Positions 57,535 through 64,000 of a DNA stretch of 64,000 nucleotides are shown here, one piece after another. The position numbers and the translations under genes were made by a program. The number at the start of each line of letters is the position of its first letter. Within the stretch, counting starts at the first letter, position 1. The notes under the pieces are model-generated. The model was not told the DNA's origin and did not search any database. It saw nothing but the letters and a program-made list of their open reading frames with translations. The stretch is taken from the NCBI RefSeq assembly GCF_024198175.1, contig NZ_JAJVKV010000015.1, forward strand, positions 124,001 to 188,000, read 5' to 3'. The stretch comes from Pyxidicoccus xibeiensis. Its GTDB lineage: Bacteria; Myxococcota; Myxococcia; Myxococcales; Myxococcaceae.

Positions 57535-57897
57535 ATGCCGGGAGCACGAGGGAAGACCGAGAGCTGGACGATTCATTGTTGCACGCCGTTTGACTTTGGC
57601 TGGGAGTTCGCCAGCCCGGTTCCGGCCAAGGACGAGCGCCTGTACCAGCTCCTGGCCGCCGCCGCCGAGAACCAGGGGAGTTGGAACTCCTGGGATGGGG
57701 ACTTCGTCCAGGAGCCTCGCTATCTGGTCTGGGTCGGGGGCGAGCAAGCGCTGAGGCATGGGTACATCTGGAAGCAGTCCAACAACGGGACCACGTACAT
57801 CGCCACCAGGGATTCCCTGAGCAGGTCGGTCCCGAGTGCGTCCTCCTTCGTGTTGGACGAGGTCACCGTCTACATCCGGGCGCCGGAGGGGGACTGA
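57535..57897 (+). CDS. Hypothetical island protein
   Basis: A 120-residue soluble protein with GGGAGGAGGAGCC before the ATG, a very strong ribosome site. It is rich in aromatic residues (WTIHCCTPFDFGWEFASPVP; QGSWNSWDGDF; YLVWVGGEQALRHGYIW) and has no signal peptide. No family is recognised. Size, solubility and position after a decayed gene are like an orphan immunity protein; this is a guess. Confidence 0.7.
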   Translation: MPGARGKTESWTIHCCTPFDFGWEFASPVPAKDERLYQLLAAAAENQGSWNSWDGDFVQEPRYLVWVGGEQALRHGYIWKQSNNGTTYIATRDSLSRSVPSASSFVLDEVTVYIRAPEGD

Positions 57898-58080
57898 CCG
57901 CGGGCGGCCGGGCCCAATAATTTTTCGTGCCAGACCCGGCTGGTAGCCTCAGTGGACACCCCCACGATCGAGGTGCCCGCCAAGATGTTTCGTCAAGCTG
58001 GACGGGACAGCCACATCACTTCCTAGAACACAGCGGGACCACTGCATCCCCGCCCTGGAGGCGGGTTGCCGCTGGCGTGT

Positions 58081-58491
58081 ATGTGGAGCAGCCTCGCGCC
58101 AATGTACCTCCCCCTCTGGGTTCTGGTGGGCGTCCCCCTCCTGCTGGTGGCGTTCCGGGGACGCCTGAGCATCACGTGGCATCTGCACCGAGCGCGCTCC
58201 CTCTGGCCGCGCCTCACCCGGTTTGGCAAGCGCCGGTCCTTGGAGCGCTTCCTGCGGGCGAAGGGCTACACGGGCAGCACTCTCGCTGACGCGGATGTTG
58301 AGCGCTGGTTGGCCTCTCCCGAGGCCGTCGAGCGGTGTTTTCTTGAGTACACCACTGGGGCGCTGGGACGCTTCTTCCCAGAAACACCCGTTTGGGCTGC
58401 GGTGTTCGCTCAGGTACTCAGCGAGGCGCTCCGTGACGGGTTGAGCGTCGAGGCGGTGGAGGCGGCGCGCAGCGAGCGCGACAGGGGCTGA
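58081..58491 (+). CDS. Hypothetical membrane-anchored protein
   Basis: A 136-residue protein when started at ATG 58081; ATG 58102 or TTG 58066 are alternatives, none with a clear ribosome site. One N-terminal helix (MYLPLWVLVGVPLLLVAF) is followed by a basic stretch and a soluble helical domain (SLERFLRAKGYTGSTLADAD, AVERCFLEYTTGALGRFFPE, VFAQVLSEALRDGLSVEAVE). No family recognised. Confidence 0.65.
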   Translation: MWSSLAPMYLPLWVLVGVPLLLVAFRGRLSITWHLHRARSLWPRLTRFGKRRSLERFLRAKGYTGSTLADADVERWLASPEAVERCFLEYTTGALGRFFPETPVWAAVFAQVLSEALRDGLSVEAVEAARSERDRG

Positions 58492-58520
58492 CCCTTCTGC
58501 CTCTGGGCTTGCACGCTACT

Positions 58521-58591
58521 GTTCCCGGTTGTGCGGCCGTGCAGTCCTCAACCGGTTCCGGTTCCCGCTATAGGGCGGGGAACCGGGAACC
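58521..58591. repeat. Cluster of GTTCCCG-type repeats with stem-loop
   Basis: GTTCCCGG (58521-58528), GGTTCCCGC (58560-58568) and, inverted, GGGGAACCGGGAACC (58577-58591) lie between the gene at 58081 and the stop of the HTH gene. The last two form a stem with a short loop. Copies in both orientations beside an excisionase-like gene could be recombinase arm sites, or simply a terminator. Confidence 0.4.
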
Positions 58592-58597
58592 ACCGGG

Positions 58598-58813
58598 TCA
58601 GCCCTGGCCTCGGGCGAGGAAGGCGTCCACATCCGATGGCCGGACGCGGATGGCGTTGCTTACCCGGACGTGGGACAGCTCACCCCGCTCGCACAGCCGG
58701 TAGACGGTGGCGGTGCAGATGGGCAACCGCTCCGCCACCTCACGCACGGTGAGCAGGCGCTTCGCCCCGCTCGGCAGCGCGCGGAGCCGCGCATGCGCCG
58801 GACCTTGCAGCAA
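58598..58813 (-). CDS. Excisionase-like HTH protein
   Basis: A 71-residue MerR/HTH_17-type DNA-binding protein: LLTVREVAERLPICTATVYR, LCERGELSHVRVSNAIRV and RPSDVDAFLARG, the winged-helix layout of phage and plasmid excisionases. The TTG at 58813 is the only reasonable start; no ATG or GTG is in frame before the att repeat. It lies 126 bp from the right att repeat, where an Xis gene is expected. The partner integrase is missing. Confidence 0.72.
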   Translation of the reverse strand: MLQGPAHARLRALPSGAKRLLTVREVAERLPICTATVYRLCERGELSHVRVSNAIRVRPSDVDAFLARGQG

Positions 58814-58939
58814 GGATGCAGCAAACCCCTTGCGATTCCCTGCTACCGGCTGGGATGGTTGGACGGACCCCGGCCCCGAATCCCCAACGGTTCTGAGGGC
58901 TTGTGAATGACTGATAACGCCTGGACGGGTCGAGGCCGC

Positions 58940-58986
58940 GCTTCCCAAGCTCGGGGTCGAGGGTTCGAATCCCTTCCGCCGCTCAA
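58940..58986 (+). repeat. Right attachment repeat (47 bp)
   Basis: Perfect copy of 52336-52382, covering the tRNA-Gly anticodon 3' half, T arm and acceptor. The 5' half of the tRNA is absent here, so this copy is not a gene. Confidence 0.9.
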
Positions 58987-58991
58987 TCGCA

Positions 58992-59039
58992 AAGGCCGGT
59001 AGTTCTTGAGGAAACTCGGGACTACCGGCCTTCGTGTTT
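58992..59039 (+). terminator. tRNA-Gly terminator, presumed original copy
   Basis: AAGGCCGGTAGT at 58992-59003 pairs perfectly with ACTACCGGCCTT at 59021-59032, followed by CGTGTTT. It corresponds in position and design to the terminator after the intact tRNA. Confidence 0.85.
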
Positions 59040-59060
59040 CCAGGCCTCGGGCCGCCGCTT

Positions 59061-59093
59061 GCCGCCCGTCGGCGCCGGGCCACCGCTCGTCGG
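59061..59093 (+). promoter_or_regulatory. Pair of 12-bp direct repeats before the kinase gene
   Basis: GCCGCCCGTCGG at 59061 and ACCGCTCGTCGG at 59082 are 21 bp apart, two helical turns, as LytTR-type regulators prefer. A TACGGT box lies at 59123-59128. The second repeat is also the left arm of a perfect inverted repeat, CCGCTCGTCG / CGACGAGCGG at 59083-59112. The same motif precedes the genes at 61015. Confidence 0.6.
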
Positions 59094-59151
59094 AGGGCTG
59101 GGCGACGAGCGGAGGGTGGGGCTACGGTGGCGGACCATGGAAGGTCCGTCC

Positions 59152-60189
59152 ATGCAGAGGCTGCTGCCGCGGGAGATGGTGTGGCTCTACCCCCTCGCCC
59201 CGCTGGCCGCGGCACCGCTGCTGGTGGAAGGGCTGTTCGCCATGCCCTGGAAGCAGGCGCTGCTCCAACTGGCGGGCATCTGCGTGCCGTTCGCCTCGCT
59301 GTCCCTCACCTTCCACCTGCTGTACCTCACGGTGATGCCGCGGCTCGTCCAGCGCGTCCGGAGCCGCGCCGCGGAGACGCTGCTGCACGTGGCCACCATC
59401 ACCGGCGTTTCCGTGGTGATGGCCGCCGCCGTGCTTCCGGTGAAGAACCTGCTGTGCCAGCACTCCTCCACGCTGCTCGACTTCAGCGTGACGTGCATCA
59501 TCATCTCGGGCGTCTTCGTGCTGCCCGCGCTCGCCATCCAGCGACTGCGCAACCGTTCGCTCGCCGTGGAGCGGCAGGCCCAGGCCGAGCGACAGGCGTC
59601 GCTGCGCGCCCAGCTGGAGGCCCTGCAGGCGCGCACCCACCCGCACTTCCTCTTCAACAGCCTCAACCTGGTGGCCACGCTCATCTCCGAGGATCCAGAG
59701 CTGGCCGAGCGCACCCTGGAGCGACTGGCCGACCTGTTCCGCTATGCCCTGGAGAGCTCCAGGGTGCGCCTCGTCCCGCTCCAGCGTGAGGTGGACATGG
59801 TGCGCGACTACCTGGCCATCCAGCAGGTGCGCTTCGGCAAGCGGCTGAGGGCCTCGGTGGAGCTGGACGCCCGCGCCGCGCACGTGCAGGTGCCGCCGCT
59901 GCTGCTGCAGCCGCTGGTGGAGAACGCCATCCTCCACGGCCTGGCCAGCCGCCAGCAGGTGAGCGTGCACGTGCGGGTGCGCTTCGAGGACGAGCGTGTC
60001 CTCCTGGACGTGCAGGACGACGGGCCGGGCCCCGGGGCCTCGGCGCACCGGGGCAGCCAGACGAGTGTGAGCGACCTGCACGCGCGCGTGCGCCTGCTCT
60101 ACGGGGAGCAGGGGGCCTTCGTCCTGGAGCCGGCCCCGGGAGGCGGCTGCATGGCGCGCATCGCGCTGCCAGCCGGGCACGCGGCATGA
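59152..60189 (+). CDS. LytS-type sensor histidine kinase
   Basis: A 345-residue kinase from the ATG at 59152, preceded by GGAAGG seven bases away; an ATG at 59137 is the alternative. Four hydrophobic helices form the membrane part (about 12-130). The His_kinase domain has HPHFLFNSLNLVATL with phospho-His at 165, and the HATPase part has LLLQPLVENAILHGL and DVQDDGPGPG. This is the LytS/YehU family. The start of the response regulator gene overlaps its stop. Confidence 0.93.
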   Translation: MQRLLPREMVWLYPLAPLAAAPLLVEGLFAMPWKQALLQLAGICVPFASLSLTFHLLYLTVMPRLVQRVRSRAAETLLHVATITGVSVVMAAAVLPVKNLLCQHSSTLLDFSVTCIIISGVFVLPALAIQRLRNRSLAVERQAQAERQASLRAQLEALQARTHPHFLFNSLNLVATLISEDPELAERTLERLADLFRYALESSRVRLVPLQREVDMVRDYLAIQQVRFGKRLRASVELDARAAHVQVPPLLLQPLVENAILHGLASRQQVSVHVRVRFEDERVLLDVQDDGPGPGASAHRGSQTSVSDLHARVRLLYGEQGAFVLEPAPGGGCMARIALPAGHAA

Positions 60190-60917
60190 GGGTGCTCGTC
60201 GTGGACGACGAGGAGCCCGCGCGCCGGCGGCTGGGGCGCATGCTGCGGGAGCTGGCCGGAGTGGAGGTGGTGGGAGAGGCCGGGGACGCCGAGGAGACGC
60301 TGCGGCAGGTGGGCGCGCTCCGGCCGGACCTGCTGATGCTGGACATCCACATGCCTGGCATGGATGGGCTGACGCTGGCGCAGCTCCACACGGACCTGCC
60401 CCCCATCATCTTCGTCACGGCCCATGACGAGCACGCGGTGCGGGCGTTCGAGGTCAACGCGGTGGACTACCTGCTCAAGCCGGTGCGCCCCGAGCGGCTG
60501 GCCTCGGCGGTGGAGCGCGCGCGGCAGCGGCGGCTGGCCTCGCGGGAGGCCGTCTCGCGGGCGCTGGAGGCGGTGCGGCCCGCGGGGGCTTCCACCCGCA
60601 TCGTCACCTCCACCGCGGGCACGCTGCGCTTCTTCGACGCGCGCGACATCCCCCGCTTCTGGTCCTCGGACAAGTACACCGTGTTCCTGGCGGAGGGCGT
60701 GGAGCAAATGACGGAGGAGCCGCTGTCCGCGCTGGAGGAGCGGCTGCGCGGGGCGGGCTTCCTGCGCGTGCACCGGGGCGAGCTGGTGCACACCGGCAGC
60801 ATCAAGGCGCTGCGCGCCACCGACGGCATCCATGAGGTGGAGCTGCGCGACGGGCAGGTGGCGCGGGTGAGCCGCCGCCTGCTCGCGGAAGTGAAGCGGG
60901 GGCTCGGGCTGGACTGA
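60186..60917 (+). CDS. LytTR-family response regulator
   Basis: A 243-residue regulator whose ATG overlaps the kinase stop (ATGA). The receiver domain has acidic D7 and D8, phospho-acceptor D53 in LLMLDIHMPGMDG, FVTAHDEHAV, and K in YLLKPV. A LytTR DNA-binding domain follows (RFFDARDIPRFWSSDKYTVF, RVHRGELVHTGSIKALRATD). LytTR proteins bind direct repeats spaced about two helical turns, and such repeats occur before both operons. Confidence 0.94.
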   Translation: MRVLVVDDEEPARRRLGRMLRELAGVEVVGEAGDAEETLRQVGALRPDLLMLDIHMPGMDGLTLAQLHTDLPPIIFVTAHDEHAVRAFEVNAVDYLLKPVRPERLASAVERARQRRLASREAVSRALEAVRPAGASTRIVTSTAGTLRFFDARDIPRFWSSDKYTVFLAEGVEQMTEEPLSALEERLRGAGFLRVHRGELVHTGSIKALRATDGIHEVELRDGQVARVSRRLLAEVKRGLGLD

Positions 60918-60919
60918 GC

Positions 60920-60973
60920 GCCGTCCGTCCGCCGCGGGCCGCCATCCGTCGGCGAGAGGGGACCGCCCATCGG
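60920..60973 (+). promoter_or_regulatory. Three 12-bp direct repeats before the operon at 61015
   Basis: GCCGTCCGTCCG (60920), GCCATCCGTCGG (60941) and ACCGCCCATCGG (60962) recur at exactly 21 bp. A TACCTT box lies at 61003-61008, 29 bp after the last repeat, the same distance as in the kinase promoter. They are predicted binding sites of the LytTR regulator encoded just upstream. Confidence 0.65.
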
Positions 60974-61014
60974 CCCGGGCCCCGGTGGACGGCCCGCTTC
61001 CCTACCTTGGGAGC

Positions 61015-61422
61015 ATGCAACGCAAGCTCCTGCTGGCCGTGACAGTCCTGGGCATGCTGGCCGCCGGGACCGCCCTCTCCTTCCACCCTGGCCCCTCCGG
61101 CGACGGAGGCAACCCGCTCACCCGTCACGCGCTGGACGCGGCCTCGCACTACACGCTGTGCGGGCGCGTGGAGGAGCGGCTTCCAGCGGGGAGCTACCTC
61201 TACCTCCATGTGCGAGACGCCCGGGGCGCCGGCCACTGGGTGGCCACGCTGCGCGCCACCTCCCCGGCCGCCGACGAGGTCGAGGTGCGGGTGATGGCGC
61301 GCTCCGAGCGCTTCTCCTCACGGAGGCTCGGGCGTGACTTCACGCCCCTGCACTTCGGTGCCGTGTCCGGCGCCACTTCCTGCCGTACCCACTCCACCCC
61401 CAACCGGGAGCCGAACCCATGA
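61015..61422 (+). CDS. Small secreted protein of the LytTR-linked operon
   Basis: A 135-residue protein with a Sec signal (LLLAVTVLGMLAAGTALS). The mature part has two cysteines (YTLCGRVEERLPAGSYLYLH; SGATSCRTHS) and a beta-rich middle (HWVATLRATSPAADEVEVRV). No family recognised. Its end overlaps the next gene (ATGA), so both are one unit downstream of the repeats. Confidence 0.75.
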   Translation: MQRKLLLAVTVLGMLAAGTALSFHPGPSGDGGNPLTRHALDAASHYTLCGRVEERLPAGSYLYLHVRDARGAGHWVATLRATSPAADEVEVRVMARSERFSSRRLGRDFTPLHFGAVSGATSCRTHSTPNREPNP

Positions 61423-61961
61423 AGCGCATCCTCCTGTCCTGCCTGACCCTGATTGCCCTGCCCGCCTGTGGCGGGGAAGAAGCCCCTCCGGCTGTCGTGC
61501 AGGAGGACCCTCTCGCGGACTGCACGCGAGACCGGATGGAGGCGGACCTGCAGGACGCACCGCTGGCCGGGCCCGCGGTGCGCGCGGACGGGACACTGGA
61601 GCCCGGACGCTACATCGTGAGCAGCACGTACCTGAGGCTGAGGCCGGAGCCCGCGGCGCTCGCCCGCTTCCAGGAGTTGATGGGCCCCATCTCCGATTCG
61701 CTGCGGGCCCAGCAGGGCCTCGTGGCCCTCCAGACGGCCTCGTCCGAGCGCTGCGGGACGGCGCGGACGCTCTCGGTGTGGAGGGATGAGGCCGCCATGT
61801 ATGCCTTCGTCACGGGCTCCGCGCACCAGGCCGCGGTGGACTCGGTGCGAGAGGTAAGCCGTGGCGGCAGCATCGTCACGCACTGGGCGGACGACGAGCG
61901 CGGGGCGACCTGGAGCAAGGCGGCGCGGCAGCTCGGGGCCGACCCGGGCCCGTTCTACTGA
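61419..61961 (+). CDS. Lipoprotein with ABM-like domain
   Basis: A 180-residue lipoprotein (LTLIALPACGGEE; lipobox LPAC). The mature domain (YIVSSTYLRLRPEPAALARF, LVALQTASSERCGTARTLSV, WRDEAAMYAFVTGSAHQAAV) has the pattern of the dimeric alpha-beta barrel (ABM/DUF3291) fold, commonly heme- or small-molecule-binding. Secreted ABM-type domains are unusual, which makes a sensing or scavenging role possible but unproved. Coupled to the secreted-protein gene upstream. Confidence 0.75.
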   Translation: MKRILLSCLTLIALPACGGEEAPPAVVQEDPLADCTRDRMEADLQDAPLAGPAVRADGTLEPGRYIVSSTYLRLRPEPAALARFQELMGPISDSLRAQQGLVALQTASSERCGTARTLSVWRDEAAMYAFVTGSAHQAAVDSVREVSRGGSIVTHWADDERGATWSKAARQLGADPGPFY

Positions 61962-62061
61962 ACCGCCCGCGCTGCTTGGGGCTCGTCCACCCGCGGCGTC
62001 CGCTCCTTCCCCGGCTCCTGCCTCGCCGCCTGCCCGTCGTCAGCGGCGCCAGAGGGCGCGC

Positions 62062-63102
62062 TCACGCCGTCTCGTGGAGCAGCCCCGCCTGCGCGAGCGC
62101 GAAGAGCCGCTCGCGCGTCGTCTGCCAGGAGCGCGTCAGGAAGGGCGACGCCTCGCCCACGCGGCTCGACGCCTCGAGCAGCGGGAAGCTGGAGGCGGGC
62201 ACTCGCTTCGTCCACCTCCTGTCCTCCCCCGGAACCCGCGTCGTCTTGCCGGCGAACGCCTGCCGCCCGATGCGGACCCGCCCATCCGGGAACCGGGCCT
62301 CGAGGTCGACGACGACGTGCGCGATAGCGCTCCAGGGCAGCGGGCGCTGCAGCCGGTGCGCCCACTCCACCAGCACGGCCAGGCCGCGCAGGACGTCATG
62401 GAAGTAGAAGCGCGGGAAGGTCAGCTGCGGCCACGCGGTCGCGCTCCCCCGCTCCTCCGCGTTGTGCACGGTGTCCGAGCCCCGGACGAGCGCACGCCCG
62501 ATGAGGAAGCCCGCGGCGCGGTCCATGAACGCCACGTCCTCGGGGCGCGCGCGCACGGCCGTCAGGGCCAGCATCGCCTCCAGCGGCGGCACCGTGCCGA
62601 CCATGGAGCTGGGGACCTCGCCCTGGACGCGGTACGCCTCCGGGTCGCAGCTCAGCCCGCCATCGGCCATCTGGTAGCGCGCGAACCAGTCGCGGGCCCA
62701 GGGAAGGCGGGCGTCTACATCGACGCCGCAGGCGAGCAGCACCGGCACGATGCACCCCAGGGCACAGTGGCAGTGCGAATCACGCGACGCATCCAGCCCG
62801 GCGGGCGTGTCCTCGGGGTGGATGGGGAAGATCGTCAGCGGACTGCGGGCGAGCGCGGCGACGAGTGCCTCGGTGGCGGCACGCGGAATCCGCCCCGTCT
62901 CGCCCCGCTCGTGCAGGAGCAGCAGGTGCCACCACGGCGAGTCCCACTTCGGCCAGTAGACGTCCGCCGCGAGGCTGGCGAGCGCCGCCTCCGAGCCGAG
63001 GTACTCGAGGGAGTGCTCCACCTCCCGCGCCGCGCCGTCGTCATGCGAGAACGCGGGCGCATCGTGATGCTCGAGACGTCGGAGGGTCGATGCAAGGTCC
63101 AT
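62062..63102 (-). CDS. Hypothetical protein with prenyltransferase-like repeats
   Basis: A 346-residue soluble protein started at ATG 63102; a TTG at 63108 would add two residues. The helical body contains YQMADGGLSCDPEAYR, followed by SSMVGTVPPLEAMLALTAV, which resembles the repeats of terpenoid cyclase/prenyltransferase alpha-alpha toroids, and a His/Cys-rich HCHCALGC. No complete family assignment; the enzymatic function, if any, is unknown. Confidence 0.72.
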   Translation of the reverse strand: MDLASTLRRLEHHDAPAFSHDDGAAREVEHSLEYLGSEAALASLAADVYWPKWDSPWWHLLLLHERGETGRIPRAATEALVAALARSPLTIFPIHPEDTPAGLDASRDSHCHCALGCIVPVLLACGVDVDARLPWARDWFARYQMADGGLSCDPEAYRVQGEVPSSMVGTVPPLEAMLALTAVRARPEDVAFMDRAAGFLIGRALVRGSDTVHNAEERGSATAWPQLTFPRFYFHDVLRGLAVLVEWAHRLQRPLPWSAIAHVVVDLEARFPDGRVRIGRQAFAGKTTRVPGEDRRWTKRVPASSFPLLEASSRVGEASPFLTRSWQTTRERLFALAQAGLLHETA

Positions 63103-63158
63103 GGCCAACGCCTATATCAGCCATGGCCGCCGTACTGGCGATGCGCATCAGCAGGCGG

Positions 63159-64000
63159 TCATCGTGTCCGGGGTTGCCAGGTCAGCCACTCCCCCGGGCG
63201 CGCCAGCTCCACGTTCACCTTCCGCTTCCGCGCTGCGGCCAGGAGCAGCGCTTCCGCGTCCGGGACCTCCTGGTAGTCCTCGGAGGCCGCGACGCCATAG
63301 TGGATGGGAACGAGGAGCCGCGCCCCCAGCACCACGGCCGCGGCGACTGCCTGCTCCGGTGTCAGGACGGCATGCACGTCGCTCACGGGCTTCCGCCAGC
63401 CGAAGCGTGCCCCGTTGATGGGCAGGAATGCCGCATCGAAGGGGCCGAACTGACGTCCGATGTGCCACCAGGACCCGTGCCACAGCGTGTCGCCGCAGTG
63501 GATGATGCGGCGGCCTCCGCCGGAGACGACCCAGGACACCTGGGTATCGCCGTAGCCGTCCGCCGCGGGAACGGCCGTGGCGGTGAAGTCATTGAGCAGG
63601 ACCGGCTCGTAGAGCGGAGCGGACCGCACCCGGAACCCCGCCGCGGCGGCCGCGGTGGCGGTGTCCGGAGCGCACACCAGCGTGCCAGTGTCCCCCAGCA
63701 CCTTGCGAACGGCCACCCGGTCGAAGTGGTCGGGATGGCGATGGGTCACCAGCACGAAGCGCCCGCCGTCGGCCACGTCCAGGGGGACGAGCGGGTCCTT
63801 CAGCGCGGGCCCCCACACAGCGGGGTCGAGCAATGGGTCCAGGAAGAGCGTGTCCCTCCCCAGCTGCAGCCGCACTCCGGCCCAGGCCAGCCGCTGTGCG
63901 CGAAGCGTCGCACTGTCGTCAGGCTTCGCCGCACGGCTCGTGCCAGGGGGCAGTAGCGCCGTGCCCGCGGCGAGAGAGAGCGCCGCGCGCAGGAAGTCCC
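63159..64000 (-). CDS. Tat-exported MBL-fold hydrolase (5' end outside window)
   Basis: A metallo-beta-lactamase-fold protein truncated by the window edge. The frame stays open past the internal GTG at 63875 to the edge: RLAWAGVRLQLGRDTLFLDP is preceded by RDFLR-like residues (DFLRAALSLAAGTALLPP), the end of a twin-arginine signal, so the mature enzyme is probably periplasmic. Metal motifs are VTHRHPDHFDR (HxHxDH), HCGDTLWHG (Asp ligand) and PIHYG (last His). This is the UlaG/YcbL-like group, acting on phosphoester or lactone-like substrates; identity unknown. Confidence 0.87.
   Translation of the reverse strand, partial: DFLRAALSLAAGTALLPPGTSRAAKPDDSATLRAQRLAWAGVRLQLGRDTLFLDPLLDPAVWGPALKDPLVPLDVADGGRFVLVTHRHPDHFDRVAVRKVLGDTGTLVCAPDTATAAAAAGFRVRSAPLYEPVLLNDFTATAVPAADGYGDTQVSWVVSGGGRRIIHCGDTLWHGSWWHIGRQFGPFDAAFLPINGARFGWRKPVSDVHAVLTPEQAVAAAVVLGARLLVPIHYGVAASEDYQEVPDAEALLLAAARKRKVNVELARPGEWLTWQPRTR

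Larger units (their letters stand above)
52336..58986. mobile_element. tRNA-Gly-associated genomic island
   Basis: The segment lies between two identical 47-bp copies of the tRNA-Gly 3' end, the left one part of the intact tRNA and the right one an orphan. Each copy is followed by its own terminator of similar design but different sequence. Such a layout arises when a tyrosine recombinase inserts an element at a tRNA 3' end. Cargo: cysteine-rich lipoprotein and DUSAM genes, nested insertion sequences, two unknown small genes, and an excisionase-like HTH gene beside the right copy. No integrase gene is present, so the island is probably immobile now. Confidence 0.85.

Noticed and set aside
58940..58986. 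Second tRNA-Gly gene
   Set aside because: Only the 3' half is present; the D arm and 5' acceptor strand are missing, so it is an attachment repeat.
58820..59215. Upstream extension of the HTH gene reading RRKGFEPSTPSLG
   Set aside because: This peptide is the antisense translation of the tRNA fragment and terminator, a known artefact, not protein-coding.

Overview
The window is GC-rich chromosomal DNA from a myxobacterium of the Myxococcus/Corallococcus/Pyxidicoccus type. This rests on very high G+C in third codon positions, many secreted lipoproteins, a DUSAM-domain gene (a multi-copy myxobacterial family), an FHA-AAA+ regulator, and a CIRCE-controlled groESL operon. No species assignment was computed. 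Coding is dense, with many ATGA/GTGA overlaps between neighbouring genes.

Layout. 1-4428: a Gld-like ABC exporter operon (ATPase, permease, GldG-like and DUF4340 subunits). 4472-10392: mostly minus-strand accessory enzymes (SET protein, HHxxxD acyltransferase, DUF2252, alpha/beta hydrolase coupled to a small protein, membrane protein). 10430-16508: an ABC ATPase with a permease/M1-peptidase fusion, a metallophosphoesterase and a nucleotidyltransferase-like gene. 16717-21589: a sigma/anti-sigma/caspase operon bracketed by two paralogous lipoproteins. 21681-28390: AmpG-like MFS, phosphoglucomutase, DoxX, rpoZ, Nudix and two unrecognised genes. 28502-31671: groESL with promoter and two CIRCE-type repeats, then glutaredoxin. 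31741-43838: lipoproteins, an FHA-AAA+ regulator, smc, a GHKL ATPase protein, a CNNM/CBS protein and a TPR protein. 43902-49262: CapA-like protein, a 40-residue basic protein, prfA-prmC-murA and a zinc-ribbon protein. 49315-52247: glycan-binding-like and PPC-repeat secreted proteins.

52307-58986 is a mobile island. An intact tRNA-Gly(CCC) with its own promoter marks the left edge, and a perfect 47-bp copy of the tRNA 3' end marks the right edge, each followed by its own terminator. Inside are a cysteine-rich lipoprotein plus DUSAM pair, a nested IS pile-up (IS3-type fragment, IS21-type fragment, complete IS66 element with inverted repeats), two small unknown genes, and an excisionase-like HTH gene next to the right repeat. 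No integrase remains.

59152-63102 holds a LytS/LytTR-type two-component pair. A 12-bp motif repeated at exact 21-bp spacing lies before the kinase gene and again before the following two-gene secreted-protein operon, with the same distance to a TAC-box in both. This suggests a small self-contained regulon. The window closes with a hypothetical protein and a Tat-exported metallo-beta-lactamase-fold hydrolase cut by the right edge.
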